64,000 bases of DNA from Haliclona indistincta. Its lineage: Eukaryota; Porifera; Demospongiae; Haplosclerida; Chalinidae. The stretch lies in assembly GCA_964017065.1 (NCBI GenBank), contig OZ024783.1, positions 1,862,134-1,926,133 on the forward strand. Reading direction: 5' to 3'. Made by a program: the position numbers and the translations under genes. Every line of letters starts with the position of its first letter. Positions within the stretch are counted from its first letter, which is position 1. Below are positions 11,998 to 22,244 of this stretch, piece after piece. The notes below the pieces were generated by a model. That model was not told where the DNA came from and did not search any database. It was given only the letters and a program-made list of their open reading frames with translations.

Positions 11998-12035
11998 ATG
12001 CCTCGGTGGGCGGAGCCACGAGGCATACAGTAGTT

Positions 12036-12068
<33 letters not shown>

Positions 12069-13551
12069 CATTATGCCTCGGTGGGCGGAGCCACGAGGCA
12101 TACTGTAATCGCGTTGTCTGTCATTCTGTCTGTCATTCTGTCTGTCTGTTACACTATTTTTGCAGCGTACGCTGAACGGTGAGCTCTGAAACTTGCAATA
12201 GAGGTAGAACTCGATATTATCTCGGATGTGAACTAGCGAAAGTTCGATACAAAGCTTCGTTCTCGAGTTATGGCGTGATTTTCCTACTTTGTTTACCGTT
12301 GCTGGCGACATAGACTTTGCTGGCGATCTGGACTTCTCCAAAGGCAAAGCTGTTCACAGTTGACTGCCTAGAAGCTGATAGATTAGAAATTTACTACAGG
12401 ATAGCAGCGCAGGTCCAGAAAAATTGTGTGAGTAAGCTATGGAAGCTATCTAGTATGCATGGGCTGTACTGAACATTGTAGACACGCCCAGTTGAATTGT
12501 GGTCAGCACTGATTGGCTTCTGATTGCATAACTAAAGCACTGCATTGTGATTGCTGTACAGAAATCCTGTATACATGCATCTGCCATGTTTGTGGAATGG
12601 TGGATAGTTTTGTTTGTTGATAATGTGTCATTCCACCGAGGCATCCGCACCTTTGGTGCTATTTTTCCGTCTGTTACTTCTGTTTTGCGGCGCACGCTGA
12701 AAGGTAAGCTCTGAAACTTGCAATGCAAGTAGAACTCAATATTATCTCGCTTTTGAACATGTGAAAGTTGTATGCGAAGCTTAGTTCGTGAGTTATGCCG
12801 TGATTTGTATACCTCCGAATCGATGGCTGTTGCTGGCGATCTAGGTTTCTCCGAAGAGAAAACTACCCACAGTTGACTGTCTAGTAGCTCGTAGGTTAGA
12901 TTTACACTACAGGATACTAGCGCGAGTCCGGAAAATTGCGTGAGGAAGCTAGCAAGCTATGGCTAGCTACTCATTCACGCTGACATTGTATAGGCACGCC
13001 CAGCAATAATAGTCACCATGTGGTCAGCACTATTTGGCTTCTGATTGCATAGGTAAACTGTTACTGCACTGATTGAATGCAAGCTTACTGTGTTTGTCAT
13101 GCTATTTTTCTATTGATCAAGTTTATCAGAGCAGTGGTTGAACACTACTCTTGCTTTAGCTGCTGTACATGTAGCTTGATGTTGTACAGAAATATACTGC
13201 AGCTTGTATGTAATGCTGCAGTTTACTGTATATACATGTGTGTGTATGTTTTTCCTTAGAATTATTGCGGTCAACTATTAGCGCCCAACCGGTCTATTGA
13301 TTCAAATAATAATGTTTGGCTTCTGATGATTGTTGCACTGCACTGTGATTGCTGTACAGGAATTGTGCTGTGGCTTGCATAGTAGCTGGAGTTTATTGTG
13401 TATGTTTTTATAAGTTGTCAGCCACTAACATAGTGTTCAACTAGCAACAGCAGACTTTTATTACTGCTTGTGTATTTCAGTCCAGCGTATTTAGTCAGAC
13501 AGGCATGTATGCATAACATTCCACCGAGGCATAAGCACCTTCGGTGCCTAG
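11998..13551. mobile_element. GCCTCGGTGG-type repeat, composite, in the last large intron of copy 2
   Basis: It starts with two 33-bp units (11998 and 12073) that can fold on themselves (GCCTCGGTGG / CCACGAGGC), separated by a (GT)n tract. It ends with ACCGAGGCATAAGCACCTTC. Copy 0 has only a 91-bp intron here, whose sequence matches both flanks, so boundaries are placed by empty-site comparison. Two diverged subunits, each with an ACGCCCAG...GTGGTCAGCAC block, suggest tandem insertion. A related piece lies at about 52140-52625. No transposase is seen. Confidence 0.75.
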
Positions 13552-13607
13552 TTTTTTAGGTGAGAGATGCTTATATTAAGTGGTGGAAGTCAACTACATG
13601 TTTATAA

Positions 13608-13946
13608 TTATTCTCACTCTCATTTTCCTACTATGCAGTAAGTGATATTACATGTATATTGTATAACATTATGTTCATTACACTTCTTTTTGTAGCCAAT
13701 GAACACTAAACAAAACATAGTATGATGAAACCACTACCAATAACACAGCTTGATATATTTTTAAATAAAATTCACTAATTTTGGGATCGCATTTCAAACT
13801 GGTGACCCGCTCAGCCGTTCGTACCTGTTCCAGCGTCTGTCTGTGGCAGTTCAAAGAGGCAATGCTGCTTCCATTTTGGGAACTGCCTGTTTGGTGGCCT
13901 GACTATTTCTGTTTCTCTTCAGTGTGTTTTGTTGTTTTTCTTTGTT

Positions 13947-14015
<69 letters not shown>

Positions 14016-14469
14016 TGTTGTGTACATTTATTTACCTGTATTATTTTCTTCTTTTTTTATTTCTATTATTACACCTTAGTGTAGTTGTGAACATCATTAC
14101 TTAATAAAAATTATTATAATTGTTTGAAATATTTATTGTAACAAAGATTTACAAAGTAGTTGCACCTGCAAATTTTTACCATTTTACTATGAATTTTATT
14201 ATAATAAAATAATTATTATGTCAAGCATTGGGTAGAGAAGCTAAGCTACAAGGCATTTGGATCATCTTTAGCATTTGCTACAACTGTGAAGATTTACAGA
14301 ACTTAAGTCTCATTTTCCTGCTATACAGTATACGTAGCAATTATAAAATAGTCATGTTTCATTGTTACTTTTGTACTCAATGAACTCCAGCTGCATGATG
14401 ACCTGGTCTTGACTCAAATCACTGCTTGATTCTAAAATCATACACTCATTAAATATTTCCAACTATCGG
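13608..14469. other. Region between copy 2 and a large fold-back
   Basis: It includes a cryptic last exon of copy 2 (PMNTKQNIV near 13697), a 67-base poly-T run (13948-14014) and class A flank sequence from about 14220. No gene is supported. The Phe-rich ORF here is translated poly-T. Confidence 0.6.
13948..14014. repeat. Poly-T homopolymer, 67 bp
   Basis: An uninterrupted T run. It may be the A-tail of a minus-strand retroposon or an assembly-sensitive homopolymer; no adjoining element is recognised. Confidence 0.9.
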
Positions 14470-15446
14470 TAGGGTCTCCAATGAAAAAATTGACAGTCAC
14501 AGATTCAGCGGGCTTGCATCTCGGTGTGTAGAGTAGTTTGACCCGAACATAAAACGGACAAAGAGAGAAGCGCTAAGTCCTTCCTTCTTGCAGGAACAAA
14601 TAAAAACACTCGAAATAACTGGGCGAGCTAGCCAATAGTAAGTAAATACTTTTTGTTCAAACTGCATTCAGCGCCAAAGCTTGGTTTTATTGGTAAGGAT
14701 GCACAGGATCATGCTGTCAAGATTTCCAAGCTCTTCGACGTCGCGGCGATCTTTATGCGTTGTTTCCAGGCCATACATTGAAAGAGGGCGGGGCCCCAAG
14801 ACGATCACGAAAATAGACTTGGGACTCCAGCGCTTTTGTAAATTGTGCTGTAGCAACTCTAATGCAGATTTTGCTTAGTTAGGTATCAATACATCTGCAC
14901 AGCAAGTTTCATGAAGTTCATACACTTCCTTCCATCTGGCTCAAAAAACCAAAAATAAAACAGAAAAATTTTGAGCCAGATGGAAGGAAGTGTATGAACT
15001 TCATAAACCTCGCTGTGCAGATGTATTGATACCTAACTAAACAAAATCTGCATTAGGGTTGCTACAGCACAATTTACAAAAGCGCTGGAGTCCCAAGTCT
15101 ATTTTCGTGATCGTCTGGGGGCCCCGCCCTCTTTCAATGTATGGCTTGGAAACAGCGCATAAAGATCGCCGCGACATCGAAGAGCTTTGAAATCTTGACA
15201 GCATGATCCTGTGCATCCTTACCAACAAAACAAAGCTTTGGCGCTGAATGCAGTTTGAACAAAAAGTATTTACTTACGATTGGCTAGCTCCACCCAGTTA
15301 TTACTAGTGTTTTTATTTTTTCCTGCAAAAAGGAAGGACTTGGCGCTTCTCTGTTTGTCCGTTTTATGTTCGGGTCAAACTACTCTACACACCGAGATAC
15401 AAGCCCGCTGAATCTGTGACTGTCAATTTTTTCATTGGAGACCCTA
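14470..15446. mobile_element. Large fold-back element with about 470-bp arms
   Basis: Arms 14470-14940 and 14975-15446 are near-perfect inverted copies with a short A-rich loop. The tips are TAGGGTCTCCAATG. Flanks are CTATCGG (14463-14469) and CTACCGG (15447-15453), a 7-bp target duplication with one mismatch. The uninterrupted target (AACTATCGGTCATTG) is present at 1439-1453. ORFs in both arms are mirror images and not credible genes. Confidence 0.85.
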
Positions 15447-15454
15447 CTACCGGT

Positions 15455-15701
15455 CATTGAACCATGAGGCTGAGAGGATGCCCAGCTGATAGTAGACCCT
15501 GAAGCACCGTCTTAACTTGGTGTACATAGCTCTGTAGCATACCGTGTGGAGACTACATAGCAGTAAAGCACATGATCGTTTTTTCGCCATAACTAAACAT
15601 AAATCGGATCACCAACTTGTTCCCACGCCTATTAGTACTAACGCGCGCGGGTGCATCCCTCATAGTTCCCGCGCCGCGATTCATAACCGCATCAGGTCAC
15701 G
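15455..15701 (+). promoter_or_regulatory. Class A 5' flank of receptor copy 3
   Basis: Same landmarks as upstream of copy 2: TGTGGAGACTACATAGCAG, TTCGCCATAAC, ACGCGCGCGGGTGCATCCCT, and the GC block at 15671-15690, 12 bp before the ATG. The large fold-back sits immediately upstream. Promoter role inferred. Confidence 0.45.
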
Positions 15702-18570
15702 ATGGGAAGACTCATAATGTTCTCTCTGATCTTATTCTGCTTCAAACTATCTTATTGTTTTGCAGATGCTCAAGACACGTAAGCACTCAGTGCTGTGTGT
15801 CATTGATACTTACACTGCTGCCTTTTATCATACTCAGATTTAGCTTGAATCTTGTACTAACAGCTGATGGAGACGAATGCAATGGCTCCCATCCTACTGT
15901 CAGAGTGAGCACACGACTGGGAAGTCTGCTGCCAGTAAGAAAATATACCCAATGGATTCCAGTCTCAGGTAAGTCACAGTCTGACTCAATGCCGTTGATC
16001 ACAGATTCACAGCTTGTCTTGGGACTCAAGATTAATGAATCATTATCACAGTGCATGCATGTATGTTGTTTTTCTGTAGACAACTGCAGTACAGCTCACA
16101 GCTTGACATTTTCATTGTCTGCAATATTTAATGGAACTATTCTCAACACAGTAGCTAACCCACACTATCAGTTCAGGATTGATCTGTCTCCTGCTGATCA
16201 CTGCCATTGTCTAACTGTTGAAAGTGCTACTGGTGTTATTGGTAACATTATATTCAATCAATGGAGAGATGGAAGCTTCTGGTGTGGCAGCAACATCACT
16301 CAGCTTTGTGCCTCCAATAGTACATTCTATTCTGTACTTATAAGTCAGAATGGATCACTGCTAAGAGATGATGCTCTTTTGTGTGACAATTCAACAGATG
16401 AGGCTACTATTAGTGAGTCATAATACTTGCATTAAATAATATTTTATTATGCAGTATACATACATGCATACACGACATACAATTGTGTAATAATTATTAT
16501 ACATAACTTACAGGAGCTGCAAGCACAATAGATTACTGCACTGCGGTGCTGTTCTGCAAAATAATTATTATGTTTTAAACGGGTCATTAATTTTGTTACT
16601 AGAGATTTGTAGTGAGTGAAATAATTCAGCAATCCATGTAGCATTTATTGTTGTGCTTTTACATGGAGTGCATGAGTGTGTTATGGCTATGTGCAATTAT
16701 GTGGAAGCGAAACTAACTGAGCAGAGCTAGCATCCTCAAAATATGATATAAAAATTCCATGCAACAAATGACTTGTTAAAAAACACGTAACCGTTATTGC
16801 AGTGTGTATCCCTTCCATTAGGCACTAAGTGCATGACTGTTGATGTTTGGAAAGGAACCCTAAAGTGCACTGTTAGCCGAGCTAGTCATGACGAAATTTG
16901 CTCTCTTGGTGGAAATGGTAATTGTAGTGATGTAAATACAGTTTATACAGCGACTTGTCATTGCATGTACTATAATGTTTAGCTACATAATATTATAATT
17001 GACGAAGTAATAATCAAAGCATGCTTGTTGTTATTTTACATCAATGTGTTCCTTCTGTGAATACTGCATAGCTACCAGAGTGTGTCATTGCAATGGAGAG
17101 TGGGGACCAGTTTACTGTCATCCATCACTACAACTAGTAGAGGAACTGGTATGTTATCACTATAGGTCAAGTAAACATGCATATTGTTCATACATGCATG
17201 TAGCTTGAATCATCTCTACCTGAAGATAGTCTCATGATTCTAAGCCAGCTACTACCAAACACTACCACCATCACTCAGCGATTGGATCTCCTTATGAGAG
17301 CTGTGCAGCAACAACTCAACACAACACAAGGAATTACAGAGACATTCCTACAGGTATATCTACCAATTCTTTTAATCTTTTTTAGGCATCAAGATTAATA
17401 ATCTGTTGTGTAAACATACTTACAGTTGATTCTGAACATTGTTGAAGATATACCAATTGAGGCAAGTGATATTTTCAATTTCATCAGTCTACAATACGTT
17501 TCAAAAATAACATTAAGTGCAAGATGATGCTATATCACTGAACCATCAATTGTTTTATTTAGGCAAATTCTTCTAGTTCAGTTCCATTTCTGTCTCTACT
17601 GGATGATGTGGCTCTTAATCTCAGATGGAACAGAACTGTCAGCTCAAAAACTCATTTAATACGTATGTAGACAGTTATAGTGAATCTATGTGTTATGACT
17701 AGAACATCCTTCATAGAAGTGAGGACGAGGGAAGTGTTTCCTGGTAGTGGGCGTGTCACTGGTATACAAATTGACAACAACTACATTTCCCTACCAGATG
17801 AAATATTTGAAAACATATCTGAATCAGGTATACATGTCAACAGTGTATAGCTAGTCCCAAACATTGCATTTCCTATTTTGATAGTATTTGTTGCATCTTA
17901 TTATTTTGAGAACATCTCTAATCTACTGCCTGAGGGAACTCAAGAGTAAGCTATAGATACAATATTTTGACCACCATGCAATGTATACTTATTTAGGCCT
18001 ATTTCTCCGGTCATTTCTTCGACATTGAGTTGCAATAAATGGCAAACCACCAATCTAACACAGAATGTGATGATTTTCTTTGATTTATCTCCAAGAATGA
18101 CCAATAATATCAAGTGTGTGTTTGCTAATTTTTTACAGTGAGTTATAAACTTATACCGATGTACGTATGTGCTTTTAATTTTGGATTTGTTCAGGGACGG
18201 TGTTGGAGCTGAATTTTGGAACGAAAGTGGTTGCAGTACTATAAATTTTGAGAATGGTTCTGCATGTAATGTGCTCGTGCAATCATCTCACACACTTTGC
18301 TATCCTCCTCAGTTCTGATCACCCAGATAATGTACGTGAATTAGAATCATTTTGTTAAAAAGTCCTGAGTATTATTGAATTTTTCACTCCAGACTCATCA
18401 AGTAGATATAGAGTACATATCTTATCAAATTCAATATGTCCTTGTGTCTATCTCACTAGTGTTTCTGTTAGTGACTATCCTCACATTTGCACTTCAAAGG
18501 TCAGACCACACATGATTGTTTCATGATGCTTATGATATTCTCTGCATGATGCATATAATTATGTGAGTTA

Positions 18571-19089
18571 ATCTGGAACATTTGTATTTTTTATTTTGTC
18601 CAATTATTTTTTGCAGGTTTGATACCTTTTTATTGATTATCTTTAGCATTTGCCAACAAAACGTACAAATTTTGCTCAAATTTGATGATGGATGCCTAAT
18701 TTCAGGCACCTTTTTAAAATGACCTAATTTTAGATCAAGACTGAAGTACATGTATGAGCTTAGGCATGCTAAATTTCTAGAGTCCACTAAGACCTCTGAA
18801 AGTTTAAGTAAGCATGCCTAAATTTGGGCATGCTGTCCTATTTTGCTAAAAATAATTATGTGGTAAAATAGGCAAAAATGCCTAAATTTAGGTATAGCAT
18901 TGTGCGGCCTAAATTTGGCATGTCATGCCTAAATTTAGGCATCGTTTGCCTGTCGTTTGCCTAAATTATTTTAGGCACGTATTACTAAAGTTTGATTGTT
19001 GATACAAATTTTCTTAGGTGTGCGCTAAAGATTTTCTATAAAACGGTCAAAAAATTGGACAAAATAAAAATAACGTGTTCTGGCAATAT
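18571..19089. repeat. Insertion rich in TGCCTAAATTTAGGCA-type palindromes
   Basis: Absent from the same intron of copies 5 and 6. It contains about seven partial or full copies of the dyad GCCTAAATTTAGGCA between 18687 and 18975, on both strands. No ORF of note. Confidence 0.65.
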
Positions 19090-19169
19090 TGTGCATTACT
19101 CACCGAAATGGAGGTCTAGTGACTGCATGTGTGACCATGAATAATTATAGTATCTGCTGTACATTTTTA

Positions 19170-20058
19170 CCCGTGCGCAGTATGCGCTAGGGTTATGCGT
19201 TTGTGTCCGTCTATATGTGTGTGGGTGTGTGTGTGTGTGTGTGGACAAAAAACACGCTGGTTTACGTCTCACCGCTCCAAATTCGCCACAAAAACGCACT
19301 TTGCTGCCTGTTTACTGAATTTATAGTCCTGCGAAGACCTTTACAGCGTCCTGAGAGACTTGATCGAGCAGCCAATCGAAGGTTTCTAATAGCTCTATGG
19401 CCTTCTAAGAGCAATATACGGCATTGTGGGCGTATCGCCCAACCGAAATCTCGTGTACGAGCGAGCGCTCGTGTACGGCAGTACTGATAATGTCGAGGAG
19501 AACGAGAAAGCCATCGTTAAAGTCCCTTGATGCTGTAGAATCTGAAGAATCCTTCAAGTAAGTAGAGTGCCATAGTTTTTCTTGGGGCCTTGATAATCAT
19601 TTTACAGGGAAACTAAACGGCAAGCTCGAAAGAGAAAACATTCTGCTGCTGACAAGCGACAACTTCAATGACACACTAGTTATTACTCCATTTCTGATCT
19701 CAATCTCATCTTCCACCAGAATCACAGCATCCTCAAGAAGCTTATCACCTGACAATAGTTCAAATGCTGAACCTGCTCGAGTAGTGGCCAAATATTTCCT
19801 CCTTTATACTCCTTCACATTCACATTCCTTATGCAATAGCATTCACCAACGACCAGTTTGGCATTTTAATTCATAATTATAATTCATAATTTATCATTCC
19901 AATACCAGTAAATTGTACTAGTACTGGTGTATAGTCATTTAAAAATCACTAGTATGTACATGTGAAATAGCGACAATATGACCATCCAGTAAATTTGAAC
20001 AAAGTCTCAAATCTGACTTCCTCAAACGCTATTCTACATGCATGAGTCAGCGCACGGG
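19170..20058. mobile_element. TIR element (CCCGTGCGC) flanked by TA
   Basis: Perfect 9-bp inverted ends CCCGTGCGC / GCGCACGGG, each flanked by TA (11 bp if TA is counted). Copies 5 and 6 show the empty intron: ACATTTT joins directly to sequence like CACTTCACTGACTACAG. It is about 889 bp, with a CpG-rich centre, a (GT)n tract at about 19217-19242 and a small two-exon ORF. TA duplication suggests a Tc1/mariner-type mechanism, but no transposase is visible. Confidence 0.65.
19490..19671 (+). CDS. Possible 43-aa two-exon ORF inside the TIR element
   Basis: Exon 1 is 19490-19557 (MSRRTRKPSLKSLDAVESEE then SFK) with donor GTAAGTAG. Exon 2 is 19608-19671 after TTACAG, giving ETKRQARKRKHSAADKRQ and a stop. 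The frame is kept across a consensus splice pair, and the product is highly basic. The region before the ATG is CpG-rich with an inverted GTACGAGCG/CGCTCGTAC motif, like a promoter. It could be a captured host first exon, an N-terminal transposase remnant or chance. No family recognised. Confidence 0.25.
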
Positions 20059-21316
20059 TATGTGTTCAATAGAACTCTAGTTACTTCACTGACTACAGGT
20101 CCCTGTGGAACATGCGTAACTACATTCACTGTATGTTGTGTGGTAGCATGTTCACTGCCCTGCTTGTGTATACAGCAGGGATAGAACAAACTGAGAATGA
20201 GGTAAAGATGACGAAGGCTGTTGTTTTCTTACTGAGCTCTCCTGCACACAGGTTCTCTGTTCAGCCATTGCTGTGGTGCTTCTCTACTTGTTCATGGTGA
20301 TGTTCATGTGGATGCTAATGGAGGGTGTGGTCTTGTACTTGATACTTGTCCAAGTGTTCATCTCTCGTCAGAAACGTTACATAGCTTTCTTCACCATAGC
20401 AAGCTTTGGTACGCAATTGACGAATCAGAATTTTGTGTGATTGTTTTGGTCTATATTAATATAATGCAGGTATACCATTGTTTTACATGGGTCTAGTGGT
20501 TCCTCTTGGATTCTTAGTCAACACTGAGAACATAACAGGAAACCATTTTGGGTATTATGAAGATGGACATCTAGTAGAGTGAGTATGCTCTGAATATTTG
20601 TGCAGTAATAATTGTGACCAATATCAGGTGTTGGACTCGCTATGAAACTGGCTTTGTCTGGGTATATACAGCTCCTATTATTCTCATTACTGTGGTAAGT
20701 GTTCTAAAGTGCACAAAATAAGTGTGATATCATGTCTGCATGTATTCTAGGTCAATGTTGGATTTCTAATCATGGCTGTTGTCATACTTTACCGACATTA
20801 CAAAAAACAAGAAAATAAATCCAAAGTAGATACAGCAAAGTACAATAGCTGCAACAATCAAATTAAATATGCCTTGATGCATAATATTTTGCAGGAACTG
20901 GTTAAAAGTGATTATTTCACTTACAATTGTGATGGGGCTACCTTGGATTGCTGAAACAATTTTTGTGATTTACACTGACCTTGATGTGATCTCGCATATA
21001 CTACAAATTTTCATTTCTTGTCAAGGAATCATTATATTCATCTTGCTGGTTCCTCTCTCAAAACAAGTGTGTGCCTCTACACATGCACCTTTGAAATTAT
21101 TATACATCATTTGACAGAATGTGCATTGAATTTTGCATATAGGTAAGAGATGCTTACATCAAGTCATGGAAAAAGGTTTCAAAGTGGTCAAACTCACACC
21201 TTTTTATTGCTCTTAGTGACCATACCCCAGCAGTAAGCTGTACCATAATTCTTAATAATTATTATTATTTTTAAAACTATCTGCAGCCAAAGAACTCTGG
21301 AGAGAACAGGGTGTGA

Positions 21317-22024
21317 AGACACTATAATAATTAAGAGAAATTCTTTAATACTTGTTACTTTATTGTCATATCCCTGTGTCATACACATGTTCATTATGTG
21401 ACAGCATTAAAAAATTTTGATTCTCCTATGGAAGCATTCTTCTATTAACTAATTACGCCTGTGCAGCATAGATACGTAAAAATATTAGTAGCTCAATCTC
21501 CAATTGATATTGCATGAGTTGATTACGAAAGCAAACCACATTATCTGAAGTGATGTGCATAAATCTTTCAGCTAAACTAAATATGTCAGTATAAGCTGCC
21601 ATTAGGCAAAATTCAGGGTCTCAGAACTTGAGTTTGGAGGCAATAAACTCTAAAGAGAACTGAGTGTCATGATACATTATAAGATTCAAACCCGGCAGTA
21701 TGTATAGCTACCAGCAGCTGAATTGATGGAGAAATGCTGTATCATGCATTGTCACTTTCACGTGATGTATTTCACACCTGTATTACAGGGCCATAGCACT
21801 CTCCAAATACTGAGGTGGGCATCAGAATTATACAAGATGTCTTTCCTATAATTTATTAGTGTCTCTTAGTCAATGAGCATCAAACTGTAGTACGAAAGTA
21901 ATGTATTTAGTGTGGTAGATTATTTTCTGTGTGTATGAGTGTTAAAACATGCATGGCTCGGCCTGAGCCTATTATGATCTTAATTTTACCCGACAAGTTA
22001 TTCTTTTTAGAATCTCAACTTTGC
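21317..22024. other. Intergenic flank between copies 3 and 4
   Basis: No gene seen. The segment is near-identical to 45620-46309 between copies 6 and 7, including the CTCCTATGGAAGCATTCTTC stretch, so it belongs to a duplicated A-B block. Confidence 0.65.
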
Positions 22025-22244
22025 CCAGCTAATAGTAGGCCGGCCAGTGGCAACGTCTTAACTCAGTGGGGTGCATAGCGCTGCAGCATACTGTGTGTAG
22101 ACTACATTACATAGCAGTAAAAGTCCTTGATCATGATTTCGCCATAACCCAATTTTGTTACCACGCCTTATTTCTAAGTACTAACGCGTGGGTGCATCCC
22201 ATTGTAGTTCCCGCGCCGCGATGCATCACCGCCTCAGCTAGATC
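22025..22244 (+). promoter_or_regulatory. Class A 5' flank of receptor copy 4
   Basis: Shared block with TGTGTAGACTACATTACATA, GATCATGATTTCGCCATAAC, TTACCACGCC and the GC block at 22211-22232, ending 12 bp before the ATG. Promoter role inferred from position and recurrence. Confidence 0.45.

Larger units (their letters stand above)
5228..13607 (+). pseudogene. Adhesion GPCR copy 2 (type A), disrupted by insertions
   Basis: Exons: 5228-5310, 5370-5500, 5603-5935, 6160-6255, 6462-6538, 6594-6743, 6813-6848, 6964-7063, 7125-7235, 7292-7352, 7407-7544, 7603-7735, 7799-7890, 7945-8047, 8094-8250, 8321-8432, 9431-9497, 10378-10466, 10514-10655 interrupted, 11880-11901, 13560-13607. It encodes a signal peptide, the array-specific Cys-rich ectodomain, a GAIN-like region with the GPS motif CSCNHLTHFAILL (exon 12), then TM1-TM6. 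TM7 in exon 19 is cut by about 1.2 kb of foreign sequence. The last exon reaches a stop after VRDAYIKWWKSTTCL, earlier than its paralogues. Introns 16, 17 and 20 hold further elements. Exons 1-18 look open, so a truncated receptor might still be made, but a seven-helix product is unlikely. Intron 7 uses a GC donor. Confidence 0.8.
15702..21316 (+). pseudogene. Adhesion GPCR copy 3 (type A), frameshift in the GPS
   Basis: Exons: 15702-15778, 15838-15968, 16080-16412, 16822-16917, 17072-17148, 17204-17353, 17426-17461, 17563-17662, 17717-17827, 17885-17945, 17997-18137, 18195-18331, 18393-18499, 20099-20201, 20252-20408, 20470-20578, 20628-20694, 20751-20839, 20895-21066, 21143-21232, 21287-21316. 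Every exon matches its paralogue in phase except exon 12, which is 4 nt too long: CATG at 18263-18266 interrupts the codons before CSCNHLTHF and shifts the frame at the autoproteolysis motif. Without it the product would be about 789 aa ending PKNSGENRV. Downstream TM exons are open, so the break is recent or a sequence error. Intron 13 has two insertions. Intron 7 uses a GC donor. Confidence 0.75.

Noticed and set aside
11970..12347. 125-aa minus ORF with Thr-His repeats
   Set aside because: It spans the GT microsatellite and GCCTCGG repeat units.
13781..14104. Poly-Phe ORF
   Set aside because: It is translated poly-T.
14668..15228. Mirror-image ORFs containing Ser/Arg-rich residues
   Set aside because: Both fall on the two inverted arms of the large fold-back; no homology recognised.
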